Assembly (NCBI GenBank): GCA_018672475.1
Contig: JABHFS010000163.1
Coordinates: 87,323-151,322 of the forward strand
Direction: 5' to 3'
Length of the DNA: 64,000 bases
Source: Gemmatimonadota bacterium
GTDB taxonomy: Bacteria; Latescibacterota; UBA2968; UBA8231
Each line of letters opens with the position of its first letter. The first letter of the stretch is position 1. Positions 44,255 through 53,086 of this stretch are shown one piece after another. Position numbers and translations under genes: made by a program. The notes below the pieces were generated by a model, which worked only from the letters and a program-made list of their open reading frames with translations, was not told the origin of the DNA and made no database searches.

Positions 44255-46351
44255 CTAATAGGCTACGCCAATAATTTGGCTTTGCCCGGCTTCTCCCGAA
44301 TCTCCCTCAACAAAGACCCGGGCAATATACAAACCCGGTGGCACCTGCTGGCCCTGATCATCACGACCGTCCCAGACCTTATCGAGATAGCGGCCATTGG
44401 CCTCAACGCCATTGAAGAGAACCCGCACCCGCCGACCGCTCAGATCATAGAGGGCGATCTCAACAGGGCGCGGCGTACTCAACGAGAGCAGATTGTATTG
44501 AATAGTCGCCTCGTCGTTGATCCCGTCGCCATTGGGAGTAAAGGGATTCGGCCCCACCAACACTTTGCTCAGGAGTTGCCCCTTGAGCACGCCGGGACTA
44601 AGCACCGTCGTACCCGAGAAGGCATCCTCGTCGCCCACCCCTAGGAAGGTCGCGTTGCCGGAGTCGATCGTCTGCGCTGCGCCCGGTTCGCTCGAAAGCT
44701 GCGCCGAAGCGGTAAAATTGGTGCTATAGGTCAGCACATTGCTTTGGAAACGGATACGCACCTGGGCCCCGTCTTCATCGACAATGGGAAAACGTACCGC
44801 AAAACGATCATCGCTGACGGCGGAAATCGCAAACTCGCCCGCTTCCTCGACCTCGCTAAGACCCGCAAATTCGTGTGTGGCGACCACCCCACCGTCCGCG
44901 TCGATTATTTCAATCCCATCGATACTCGATACCCGAATCGGCGTAGTAATCTCAATCGTGTCAAAACCCCGCAATCCCCCGGTGCCCATCGCGGCGCGAA
45001 TGGCGAAGACGAAGGGAATGTCCTCCGAAACTTCGACCTCGCGCGGAAAGACCTCTCCGACCAATTCGTCGGAGAAAGGGGGCGTCAGCAAGTCGAAGCT
45101 CAGCGATTCAACCACGCGTGCCGCTTCGAGGTCATCGCTATTAAAGATAATCTGGAACTGCATATAGCGACGAGGACTGGGGGATACGATCGGCAACCCG
45201 GGACCATTGGCCTCAGAAGCCGGATAAGGCGTGCTATAAGGACTCCAGTTGATCAAGTCGTTCGTCACCGCCCCGGCCATCCATTCGCGGCCCTGGGCAT
45301 CGGTTATGGGCGTCTGACCGACTTCTTGGGGAAACTTCCGGTACTCGTCCAACGTCATCTCCGCACTTGGGTCCTTCAACGAGAAAGGGATTTCTTCGGC
45401 GTCCTGTTTGCCCCTAAGCCGGCGGGTATAGACAAAGGGCGAAACATCGGATCCAGTGCGGGTGCGAATTTGCATGCTGGAGAAACGCGGATCTCCCAGT
45501 ATTTGCTCCACCCAACGCAACACGCCCCATACGGCTGGCTGGCCGGCATCGTAAATATCTGATATATACTGTGCTTTCGAGAGAAAGCCTTTACCAAAAA
45601 CTTCGATCTCGTCAATTTCGAAATCGACCGGTGACGTGGCCCGCAACCGCATGTGCTGAACATAGCGCGGCGGGTCAATCGGCACGTCGATGACCCCGGT
45701 CTGATTGTCGTTTTCAAGGATTAACGGCTCCCAGATCGGCGTATTCTCGCTAGTAAGATTTAGCCCGTCATTGGTAAAAAGTTCATAGGAACGCAGAAAA
45801 TCATTCTGGAAGGGCGTCGAAGGTGAAGAGGTAACCGTGTTGCGCGGGTAAAGCCGAATCCTTTCCACGCCGAAACGCGCGCCCAAATTGAGCAGGACCA
45901 AGATCCCCAGGGAATTCTGATCCTTTCGTTCAAAAGCCAATAACTCGCCACCGGGGGCATCGACGAGCAATTCCTTGAGCATCATCTCCAGATCCAGGGG
46001 TTTGAACGTACCACTGAAATCGAAGACATTGGGTGAGCGAATATCACCGCCGCGTTCAATGGTGCCAACGGCGACATTGTCCCCTTCGGCTATGCGCAGT
46101 GGCAGAATATTGCCGACAAAACCCTCGCGACTGAAATCTACTAAGTCTCCAGGCGCATTACCCACCAGCAAGTTATTGGGGTTTAGTGGCGAGCGATGCT
46201 CTGCGTCTATCGTCGTCACAATGGCCACCCCTTCGCCCTGCCAGTCCAAAGCGCCCCCTGCCCCAATTACGACCGTATCGATGGCCAGACCGCACTTGGG
46301 AACTGCAAAACCCAGCGCCAAACTCATTATAACGGCACAACTCGCTCTCAT
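44255..46351 (-). CDS. Secreted surface protein with FlgD-Ig tail
   Basis: 698 residues from the ATG at 46351, preceded by GGAGG at 6 bases; the frame runs further to 46414 without support. The signal peptide ends near CGLA. It has a discoidin-like segment (about 120-240), a YDAGQPAVWGVLRWVEQ segment shared with its paralogues, and TLDEYRKFPQEVGQTP, a variant of the YxxLP repeat of the 1010-residue protein. The C-terminal FlgD-Ig domain begins VGPNPFTPNGDGIND and ends IIGVAY. It converges on the operon at 44184 and is divergent from its paralogue at 46570. Confidence 0.8.
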   Translation of the reverse strand: MRASCAVIMSLALGFAVPKCGLAIDTVVIGAGGALDWQGEGVAIVTTIDAEHRSPLNPNNLLVGNAPGDLVDFSREGFVGNILPLRIAEGDNVAVGTIERGGDIRSPNVFDFSGTFKPLDLEMMLKELLVDAPGGELLAFERKDQNSLGILVLLNLGARFGVERIRLYPRNTVTSSPSTPFQNDFLRSYELFTNDGLNLTSENTPIWEPLILENDNQTGVIDVPIDPPRYVQHMRLRATSPVDFEIDEIEVFGKGFLSKAQYISDIYDAGQPAVWGVLRWVEQILGDPRFSSMQIRTRTGSDVSPFVYTRRLRGKQDAEEIPFSLKDPSAEMTLDEYRKFPQEVGQTPITDAQGREWMAGAVTNDLINWSPYSTPYPASEANGPGLPIVSPSPRRYMQFQIIFNSDDLEAARVVESLSFDLLTPPFSDELVGEVFPREVEVSEDIPFVFAIRAAMGTGGLRGFDTIEITTPIRVSSIDGIEIIDADGGVVATHEFAGLSEVEEAGEFAISAVSDDRFAVRFPIVDEDGAQVRIRFQSNVLTYSTNFTASAQLSSEPGAAQTIDSGNATFLGVGDEDAFSGTTVLSPGVLKGQLLSKVLVGPNPFTPNGDGINDEATIQYNLLSLSTPRPVEIALYDLSGRRVRVLFNGVEANGRYLDKVWDGRDDQGQQVPPGLYIARVFVEGDSGEAGQSQIIGVAY

Positions 46352-46429
46352 CTCAAACCTCCGCGCGACGCCTTGAACGGGATACTCCGATAAGGATTGC
46401 GTAATTTCGTTCAATAAAAATGATTATAG

Positions 46430-46466
46430 CAAGGGTTGTCAATTAAAACCACTCTGCCAACCCTTG
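46430..46466. promoter_or_regulatory. Inverted repeat in the divergent promoter region of two surface-protein genes
   Basis: CAAGGGTTG (46430-46438) and CAACCCTTG (46458-46466) are exact complements separated by 19 bases, between the starts at 46351 and 46570. The symmetrical position suits a shared regulator of both FlgD-Ig genes. Confidence 0.4.
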
Positions 46467-46569
46467 AGCCATGCCTTGGCAAGGACAACTTAAAGCAACG
46501 ACTAAAAACTTGCCAAACCACCGGCCTCTTTCGTTATATTACGGGGAACCCCAAAGGGAGAAACGCTCC

Positions 46570-48699
46570 ATGTACCGCCGATACGCGAACTGCGCCTTAA
46601 TCCTCCTCTTCGCCGCCACACAAGCCCAAGGTCGCGGCGAATACCAAGTAGGTGGCCCGAACGGCAATCTCTGGCAGGACCTGCTCTCCGAGGAAGCTGC
46701 AGGCATCTATCTGCTCTTCGACTCCGAAGGGCAGCAGGAAAGCGTCGTGCCAGTCGGCGTTACGCCTCACGGCGTAGCGGCCGACACCCTCATAGACTTC
46801 ACCGACAACTCGATCCGACCGCGTTTTATTGACTCCGCGGTCAACCTGACCCTGACCGACCCCAATTCCTCTGCGATCAAGATTCCTCTGCCCTATACGG
46901 GCGGGGAAGCCCAAACCACCGATGGTTGCAGTGCCGTCGAAAACCAGACTCCGGGCGTCAAAAAACAATTCGACGGCGACGTGACCACCGCGCATTTCCG
47001 CCGTTTTACGGCTGGCCAGGGCATTTTCAGCGGCGGCGCAGTCATCGCCGGCATCACCGGCGAGGGCTGGAAACAAGCGGTCGTCATCGATTTTGGCGCG
47101 GCCGTGCCCGTCAACCGCATACGCTTTTACCCGCGCTTAGGCCAAGAGGACGACCTACTGCTCATCAACGAGCTTACCAATCCTCGGCCTGAATTGACAA
47201 CGTTCGGCACCGACAGCTTCACCAGTAATTTTCTCGCCTGGTATGAAATCCGCATCGGCGACAATGACCTGCGCTTTGCCAATGGTCCTTGCGACAAAGT
47301 CGGTCCCAATCTCCACGGCCTGCGCTGGATCCGCACTCAGGACCCGCAACTCACCGTACTCGAAACAAGTCGCGAAAACCTAGATCCGGTCGTCGAGCTG
47401 ACTTTTCCGACGCAGTCCATCCGCTGGATCACAGCCCAAGCCTTTCCGCTGCGCGATTGGGAAGTCGCCGAGTTCGAAGTCTACGGCGAAGGCTTCGTCG
47501 AAGAGACCGTCTTCATCACGCAAATCCTCGATTTTGGCCAGCCCATCAACTGGGGCAAAATCCGTTGGGACGCCGACGTGCCCAAGGGAACGCGCATCGA
47601 AGTCCGCACCCGAACCGGCGACACCGCCGATCCCAGTCTCTATTTCGCCGAGAACATCAACGGCGATATCCGCCCGATCAGCCTAAAAGACTACCAAAAG
47701 ATCGACCCTTCCGGTCGCCTGCCCACCGTCTACGATTCCGAGAACTGGAGCTTTTGGTCCCCTCCTTATGATTTCGACGCCGGTCTGCGCGATACGGCCC
47801 TGCCGGCCTCAGCCTGGCAAGACGGTACTCCGCTTTCATCACCAGGCCCCAGTCGTTACATACAGATCGCGTTCCGCCTTTTCTCGACCTTCACTACCGC
47901 ACCCCACATCAATGAATTAACCCTACAATTTGGCAACGCTCCGGCCGCCCACGAAGTCCTCGGCGAAGTCTGGCCGCTTGCCGTCGACACCTTTGCCCCC
48001 ACAGAATTCACCTATGTAATCCGCCCCGAGTTCAACGCGGAGGACACCGGCTTTGACCGCCTCGAAATCCTCACTCATGCCCAGGTGCAAAACGTATCGT
48101 CGGTCAGGTTAGACGGCAATGAGCTCGACCTAAATGAATTCCCCCCCGCCATCGAGACTGATCGCCTAGTCGTCCTCTTCCCGCGGCTCCAAGGCGAAGA
48201 GGACAGCTTCAAACAGATCGAGGTCAGTTTCGCCGTACCCGTACTGCGTTTTGGCACCGAGTTTTCCGGCTGGGTCTTTGACAGCGAAGACCCCGACCAG
48301 ATCAAACAGCAGATTCGGCCCGGCAACTCAACCTTCCGCTTCTCCGGCAACGCCCTTGCCGTCAACACCCCGGTCGGAGGCCAACTCCTCGTCGATGTCA
48401 ACGCCGCCCCCAATCCATTCACCCCCAATGGCGACGGGCTCAATGAAGCATTGCAAATCACCTATAAGCTCCGCGAAGTCACAGCCGACCGTTCTGTCCG
48501 GCTGTCGATTTACAACCTAGCCGGGCAGTTAGTTATCGAATTACCTCCGATCATCGCCCGCAGCGGCGAATTCATCCATCACTGGGATGGCCGCGATCAA
48601 GGCCAACGACTGGTGCCCCCCGGCACCTATGTCTATCGTCTGCAACTCGATGCCGAGAACCAGGAAGAGCATACCGGTACGTTGTCCGTCGCATATTGA
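46570..48699 (+). CDS. Secreted surface protein with FlgD-Ig tail
   Basis: 709 residues from the ATG at 46570 with GGGAG about 9 bases upstream; an upstream in-frame ATG at 46471 would put 33 non-signal residues first. The signal peptide ends near TQAQG. Shared blocks with the family are QVGGPNGNLWQDLL, FDGDVTTAHFRRF (discoidin-like), IRWDADVPKGTRIEVRTRTG and ISLKDYQKIDPSGRLPT. The FlgD-Ig domain (about 613-709) starts AAPNPFTPNGDGLNE and ends TLSVAY. It probably coats or is anchored to the outer surface; the ligand is unknown. Confidence 0.8.
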   Translation: MYRRYANCALILLFAATQAQGRGEYQVGGPNGNLWQDLLSEEAAGIYLLFDSEGQQESVVPVGVTPHGVAADTLIDFTDNSIRPRFIDSAVNLTLTDPNSSAIKIPLPYTGGEAQTTDGCSAVENQTPGVKKQFDGDVTTAHFRRFTAGQGIFSGGAVIAGITGEGWKQAVVIDFGAAVPVNRIRFYPRLGQEDDLLLINELTNPRPELTTFGTDSFTSNFLAWYEIRIGDNDLRFANGPCDKVGPNLHGLRWIRTQDPQLTVLETSRENLDPVVELTFPTQSIRWITAQAFPLRDWEVAEFEVYGEGFVEETVFITQILDFGQPINWGKIRWDADVPKGTRIEVRTRTGDTADPSLYFAENINGDIRPISLKDYQKIDPSGRLPTVYDSENWSFWSPPYDFDAGLRDTALPASAWQDGTPLSSPGPSRYIQIAFRLFSTFTTAPHINELTLQFGNAPAAHEVLGEVWPLAVDTFAPTEFTYVIRPEFNAEDTGFDRLEILTHAQVQNVSSVRLDGNELDLNEFPPAIETDRLVVLFPRLQGEEDSFKQIEVSFAVPVLRFGTEFSGWVFDSEDPDQIKQQIRPGNSTFRFSGNALAVNTPVGGQLLVDVNAAPNPFTPNGDGLNEALQITYKLREVTADRSVRLSIYNLAGQLVIELPPIIARSGEFIHHWDGRDQGQRLVPPGTYVYRLQLDAENQEEHTGTLSVAY

Positions 48700-48716
48700 G
48701 ATCTGTAACCATTAAC

Positions 48717-48861
48717 TTGACAACTATTATTAACTTTTTTACTTATAAAGCATCCGCTGGACTTAAGTCACTGTAAAAAGTATGCGTTATTGCACAGTAG
48801 ATAGTTATTTTGGGACAATTCAGCGCCCATAATCAGATCGTATAAATGCCTATTTATACGA
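48717..48861 (+). promoter_or_regulatory. AT-rich promoter region with a 10-bp hairpin before the CBM9-like gene
   Basis: A consensus TTGACA lies at 48717-48722, without a convincing -10 at 17 bases (TATAAA occurs at 21). Closer to the gene, TCGTATAAAT (48838-48847) and ATTTATACGA (48852-48861) form a perfect 10-bp hairpin with a 4-base loop, 36 bases before the start. It may be an operator or a 5'-UTR stem that stabilises the message. Confidence 0.45.
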
Positions 48862-48896
48862 CATTTACCTACCTATCATAAGGAGAACATCTCATT

Positions 48897-49805
48897 ATGA
48901 AGAAGTTGACTAAACTTGGTTTGGCTGCAGCCTTGGTCACGGCCATGTCTAGCATGGCTTTTGGCCACGCTCCTCCCGGCGAGCTTTATTTTGCCGTACA
49001 GTTCCCCGACAATCTCGTCCCGACCATGGACGGCGACTTGTCAGATTGGGACATCGTGCCCATCGATCCTTATACGATCCGCAACGACCGTCTCTATTCG
49101 CCAGTAGCCGAGATTCAGCCCGTTGGCCGCGGCGAAATTGATGTCAGCGACATCAATATCCGCCACATCATGGGTTGGAACGAGAACGCAAACAAGCTCT
49201 ATGTCATGTCCGAGGTTTTCGACAATATCCATAACGCGGACCGTGAAAACCCCGCGGCCTTCTGGCAAGACGACGCTTGGGAAGTTGAAGTCAACCCCGA
49301 CCACACGCCGACCGAGGAGCACAACCTCGAAGGCGAGCCGGCCAATAACTTTAGCTACAAATGGGCCGTGCCACCGGTCGAAGGTTCGTATCAGTACTAT
49401 CGTCCGGTCAGCGCGCTCGAGTGGCTCGTCGACGGTAGCGAGTGGGTAAGCTTCGGCTGGGGTTTCGATGGCGAGCAGTTCGGCGAAAGCACCTATCGCT
49501 ACGAACTGGCCATCACCCCGATCACTTCTTTGCCCAATGACGCGTCGGCTACCCCTGATCAAGCGGTCGTCTTCGACTTAGGCGAAAACGAAATCATTCA
49601 CACCTCGATCACCGTGGGTGACTTCGACGAAGCCTGCACCGAGTGCGTGCTTGAGAGCTATCAGGGTTTTTGGACCATGTCGCCGGAAATGTGCTGCACT
49701 GGCACCAACGACGTGGTCTTGGCCGAGATGGAGCCTTCGCTTATGGAAGAAGCCTCGACTGCGGTCGATGTCGTGAGCTGGGGCCAGATCAAGGCTGCCT
49801 ACTAA
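48897..49805 (+). CDS. Abundant-type secreted CBM9-like protein
   Basis: 302 residues with a typical signal peptide (MKKLTKLGLAAALVTAMSSM to about 23). The body has CBM9-like strands (LYFAVQFPDNLVPTMDGDLS, WNENANKLYVMSEVFDNIHN, AFWQDDAWEVEVNPDH). A Cys cluster (CTECVLES, MCCTG) lies near the C-terminus. The last residues, IKAAY, resemble the VAY end of the FlgD-Ig proteins although no Ig domain is present. AAGGAG lies 11 bases upstream, codons are well adapted, and a strong terminator follows, all suggesting a highly expressed single gene. Confidence 0.75.
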   Translation: MKKLTKLGLAAALVTAMSSMAFGHAPPGELYFAVQFPDNLVPTMDGDLSDWDIVPIDPYTIRNDRLYSPVAEIQPVGRGEIDVSDINIRHIMGWNENANKLYVMSEVFDNIHNADRENPAAFWQDDAWEVEVNPDHTPTEEHNLEGEPANNFSYKWAVPPVEGSYQYYRPVSALEWLVDGSEWVSFGWGFDGEQFGESTYRYELAITPITSLPNDASATPDQAVVFDLGENEIIHTSITVGDFDEACTECVLESYQGFWTMSPEMCCTGTNDVVLAEMEPSLMEEASTAVDVVSWGQIKAAY

Positions 49806-49832
49806 AAGTAGATTCTGCTTTTAGCCCACAAG

Positions 49833-49868
49833 AAAAAACCGCCCCCCTCGCGGGGGGCGGTTTTTTTT
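49833..49868. terminator. Strong bidirectional intrinsic terminator
   Basis: A six-A run plus CCGCCCCCC (49833-49847), a 4-base loop, then GGGGGGCGG and eight Ts to 49868. The A-run and T-run make it work in both directions, serving the CBM9-like gene and the convergent creatininase gene ending at 49891. Confidence 0.95.
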
Positions 49869-49890
49869 ATGTCTATCTTGTGCTGAAGCC

Positions 49891-50622
49891 CTATCCGTCC
49901 ATCATCTCCTGCATCTTGTTGGCGACCCAATCGATCGCGATATCGGCCATCACCCGCCCCTTTTTCGGCGTGGCGTAATCGCGGCCAGCCTGGAAATACA
50001 CTGGGTCGCGCGGCGCATAACTCTCGCTTTTGATATCGAGGTTGGCCGCTTCGTAATCGACACCTTTCCACTGCACATTCTCAGGAAAAGCCGCCATCGC
50101 AAAGGAGGTCTCAAATTCCGCCGCATGCGCCGGACAATCTTTTGATTCCATCAACTCGTCAACCAGTTCCTTGGAATAGGCCGCCCAATAAGAAGCGAAT
50201 TGGATATCGATGCCCAATTTCTGGCTGAATTCCTCGACCTGATTGCCCAGGGGGCCATTGCCGGCATGGCCATTGCAGATCAAAATATGCTCGATGCCGT
50301 GTCTTTTGAGCGATTCGCAAATATCGTAGGCCACCGTGAAAAAGGTCTCTGGCCGTAGGCTCAGCGTACCGGGGAACTCCATCCAATGCTCCGAGATCCC
50401 CACCGCCATCGGCGTCGCCACTACCGTCTGCGGATAGAGTTGCAGAGCGGCCTGATAAGCGACATGGGCCGCACTGGCGGTATCGTGCTCCATCACCAGG
50501 TGCTCATTGTGCTGTTCGGTGCTGCCGGTCGGCAAAATAGCCCCCTTGATCTGCCCCTGTTCCAAGCGCTCGCGCACATGGCGCCGGGTCAATTTCCACA
50601 GCCTTACTTCCTCAGTGATCAT
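49891..50622 (-). CDS. Creatininase family amidohydrolase
   Basis: 243 residues from the ATG at 50622 (GGGAG about 9 bases upstream); the frame runs to 50715 without support. Metal and active-site blocks are LPTGSTEQHNEHLVMEHDT, HWMEFPGTLSLRPET, ICNGHAGNGPLGNQ and AAEFETSFAMA. The family includes creatininase and enzymes acting on cyclic amides or formamides such as FAPy and mycofactocin precursors. The reaction here is not determined. It is divergent from a gene of unknown family at 50721. Confidence 0.87.
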   Translation of the reverse strand: MITEEVRLWKLTRRHVRERLEQGQIKGAILPTGSTEQHNEHLVMEHDTASAAHVAYQAALQLYPQTVVATPMAVGISEHWMEFPGTLSLRPETFFTVAYDICESLKRHGIEHILICNGHAGNGPLGNQVEEFSQKLGIDIQFASYWAAYSKELVDELMESKDCPAHAAEFETSFAMAAFPENVQWKGVDYEAANLDIKSESYAPRDPVYFQAGRDYATPKKGRVMADIAIDWVANKMQEMMDG

Positions 50623-50720
50623 TTCTTTCTCTCCCGTAATTGGTTGACACTCAAGCTCGAAGACCCTATCATGCAAAATTAATTGGTGTACGACAACTAC
50701 CTTTAAAAAGGACAATTCCC

Positions 50721-52829
50721 ATGGACGGCGTATTCACCGACTGCCGCACCCACTGGAAGGGCCGCATCGGCCAAACGGCGATATCTTTGGCCAAGACCGA
50801 AGGCGGCGCGCTCTCCTTCGGCACCGATGGTGCCGACCGCCAACAGGGCCTCGCCCACAAGGCTCTGTCCTTCGCCGCCCGCATTCGTCTGATCTGTCGA
50901 TCCGAGCCAGGCAGCCCCGACTACGATCAATCCGTCCTCATCCTCCAGGAAAACGACCGACAACCCAAATTCCACTTTCTCGAAGAGGGGGCCGTGCGTT
51001 TGGGCATGCGCGTCGCCTTCGATTTAATCGATGACGAAGGCCACTACCACGGCGACGGGCGCCAAGATATTTGGCTCTACCCGGAGGGCGATCTACACTG
51101 CACTTTCAACCTGCAAATCATCGACCGCCTCGGGCACGGCCCGATCCAGGACGCCTTTATAGAAACCAAGGGCGACACTTCTTATACCCGCCTGCGCCTC
51201 GGTCCAGAAATCATCGACAAACAAGGCGAAGCCACCCGCCCCTTCGGTGACGCATTGACCGAACGCTCGGTGGTCCTGGAAGGCTCCGAAGGCCTCTGCG
51301 CCCTGTACTGGGCTCGTGACGAAGGCCATGCCTGGCAGGGCTCCGACCACGGTGCAATCCCTCCCTTTTACGCCTCCCACTGGCCCAGCGGCATGCAACA
51401 ATGGGCGCATGGCGGCATGGGTTGGACCTGCCACGGCGATACCGCCTCGATCTACGCCTCGGTCTGGGAGGAAGGAACTACCGCGCGTTTCGCCTGGCTA
51501 CGCGAAGCCCTAGTCGAGGCGAAAGACGGTAGCGACGCCACCTTTACCGCGACCCTCGTGGCCTCGCTAAGCGACGACGAGAAAAATATCGAGTGCCGGA
51601 TAAACGCCGTGCAGCATCCGCTCGAACCCACCGTCGACGGTGGAACTTTTCGTTGTTACACCGAGGAGGACGGCACCTATGAGATTGGCCAGGCCGACCC
51701 AACGGGCGCGACAATCGTCTTCCCACCCGACCCACAGCAACGCACCGTTCGCCTGCGCTACTTCCGCCGCAAGACCGACCCCCGTCATCGCGGCGGAGTC
51801 CGTGCCACCGTCAACGGCAAACCGACCCGCGTGCAGCTTGTTTCCGAGGGGGAACTCACCGACGATATCTGCGTGCCGATGGATATGTCGCACAAGAATG
51901 ACTCGATCGACGATTGCATCATCTCGGCGCAACTGCACTCCGAGCACCCCACCGAAATCCGCATCGACAAAATTCCCGGCATCCAAGCGACCTACCAAAG
52001 CGAGATCACCGGCGTCGACCTCAACCGACGCGGTGGTAACCACCGCGATATCGTGGTCTGGAGCAGCAAAAACCAACAGGCCCCGCTATTGGAGTTCGAC
52101 CTATTCTCCGGCGCGATCCACCGCCTGACCGATTACCGCCAGACAGAGCCGGTGATTTGGGAAATGCCTTTGGCTTTTTTTAAATCCTGCGGTATCTCCA
52201 AACACGACTACCTCAACCAGGTCCGCGCGTTCTCCATTGAAGAAAACGGCCCCGACGCGGTCAGTCTCTATTTTTGCGCCACGAACCCCAACCAACGCGC
52301 GCAATCCGAGACCTGGTTACGTATCCCCTTTGACCATCCACGCCCCAGACTGGAAGTCAGAATGAAGATGGATGTAGTCGAAGGATGGGACGCGCAAAAC
52401 GCCGAATTCTCCGACATTTTCCCCTATCCTTCGCGACTGCCCGAAACCTGGTTCCACGACGCGGTGCTCTTCGTTGAACGCGACCGCACCCATTACAAAC
52501 CGAACTTCCGCCCCGATCTCAGCGTCGGTAGCGGCAGCGGCAGCGACGACCCGTTCTTATTTTACGCGCTCTACCCTGCCGACCGCGGCAATGTGCTGGC
52601 CCTCTTCGAAAACCCACAACCTACCGAGCGCAAATTTCACTACTCCGTCTGTGGCAACTATATCGACATTCACGTCAATTACAACTGTGGCGAAGCACCC
52701 ACGCCCGCCGGCACGACTTTCGAAGTCAACTATGTCTGCGAGCTCTACGGCGACGGACAGACTTCGTTGGAAGAGCTGAAAGCCATTGGCCAGCGCTCGG
52801 TCGAGGCGGGGGATATTATGATAGAATAA
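50721..52829 (+). CDS. 702-residue protein of unknown family
   Basis: Starts at the ATG at 50721 with AAGGA about 10 bases upstream; the frame to 50640 is rejected. No signal peptide. The sequence is beta-rich with many Trp/Tyr/His. The first 400 residues resemble a hydrolase/lyase sandwich (GHAWQGSDHGAIPPFYASHW, QQWAHGGMGWTCHGDTASIY). A central stretch with VRATVNGKPTRVQL and the C-terminal part (WLRIPFDHPRPRLEVRMKMD) look like polysaccharide-lyase or mutarotase-like beta sheets. I do not recognise a named family. It is divergent from the creatininase gene and precedes a DUF4380-like gene, so a carbohydrate role is only a guess. Confidence 0.55.
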   Translation: MDGVFTDCRTHWKGRIGQTAISLAKTEGGALSFGTDGADRQQGLAHKALSFAARIRLICRSEPGSPDYDQSVLILQENDRQPKFHFLEEGAVRLGMRVAFDLIDDEGHYHGDGRQDIWLYPEGDLHCTFNLQIIDRLGHGPIQDAFIETKGDTSYTRLRLGPEIIDKQGEATRPFGDALTERSVVLEGSEGLCALYWARDEGHAWQGSDHGAIPPFYASHWPSGMQQWAHGGMGWTCHGDTASIYASVWEEGTTARFAWLREALVEAKDGSDATFTATLVASLSDDEKNIECRINAVQHPLEPTVDGGTFRCYTEEDGTYEIGQADPTGATIVFPPDPQQRTVRLRYFRRKTDPRHRGGVRATVNGKPTRVQLVSEGELTDDICVPMDMSHKNDSIDDCIISAQLHSEHPTEIRIDKIPGIQATYQSEITGVDLNRRGGNHRDIVVWSSKNQQAPLLEFDLFSGAIHRLTDYRQTEPVIWEMPLAFFKSCGISKHDYLNQVRAFSIEENGPDAVSLYFCATNPNQRAQSETWLRIPFDHPRPRLEVRMKMDVVEGWDAQNAEFSDIFPYPSRLPETWFHDAVLFVERDRTHYKPNFRPDLSVGSGSGSDDPFLFYALYPADRGNVLALFENPQPTERKFHYSVCGNYIDIHVNYNCGEAPTPAGTTFEVNYVCELYGDGQTSLEELKAIGQRSVEAGDIMIE

Positions 52830-52914
52830 GGGGAATAAACGATAGAAGGATTATATCTGATTTTCCAAAACAAACCGCGAGGTGCCCCAGGGCTCTTTGC
52901 GGGCATCACCGCAG

Positions 52915-52964
52915 GGGGTTGTATCGCTAATTTTGCAGGACAGCAACATCGGCGATACAACCCC
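52915..52964. repeat. Inverted repeat with 13-bp perfect arms
   Basis: Arms GGGGTTGTATCGC (52915-52927) and its exact complement (52952-52964) around a 24-base loop, in a 257-base gap. Without a T-run it is not a normal intrinsic terminator. It could be a structured RNA, an operator or the end of a lost element. Confidence 0.55.
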
Positions 52965-53086
52965 GGAATTTCACAGGATATGAAAAGAGCTGCCTCAGGC
53001 TGCAAATCCTAGGGATTCAGCGACATGAGCGCGGTTGTTACCCTCCAAGAGCCCGACCACATCGCGATTGCCTAAAGGAGCGCCCC

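Noticed and set aside
44744..45562. Forward open frame of 272 codons
   Set aside because: It is antisense to the FlgD-Ig gene at 44255-46351, which has signal peptide, conserved domain and ribosome site; the forward frame has none of these.
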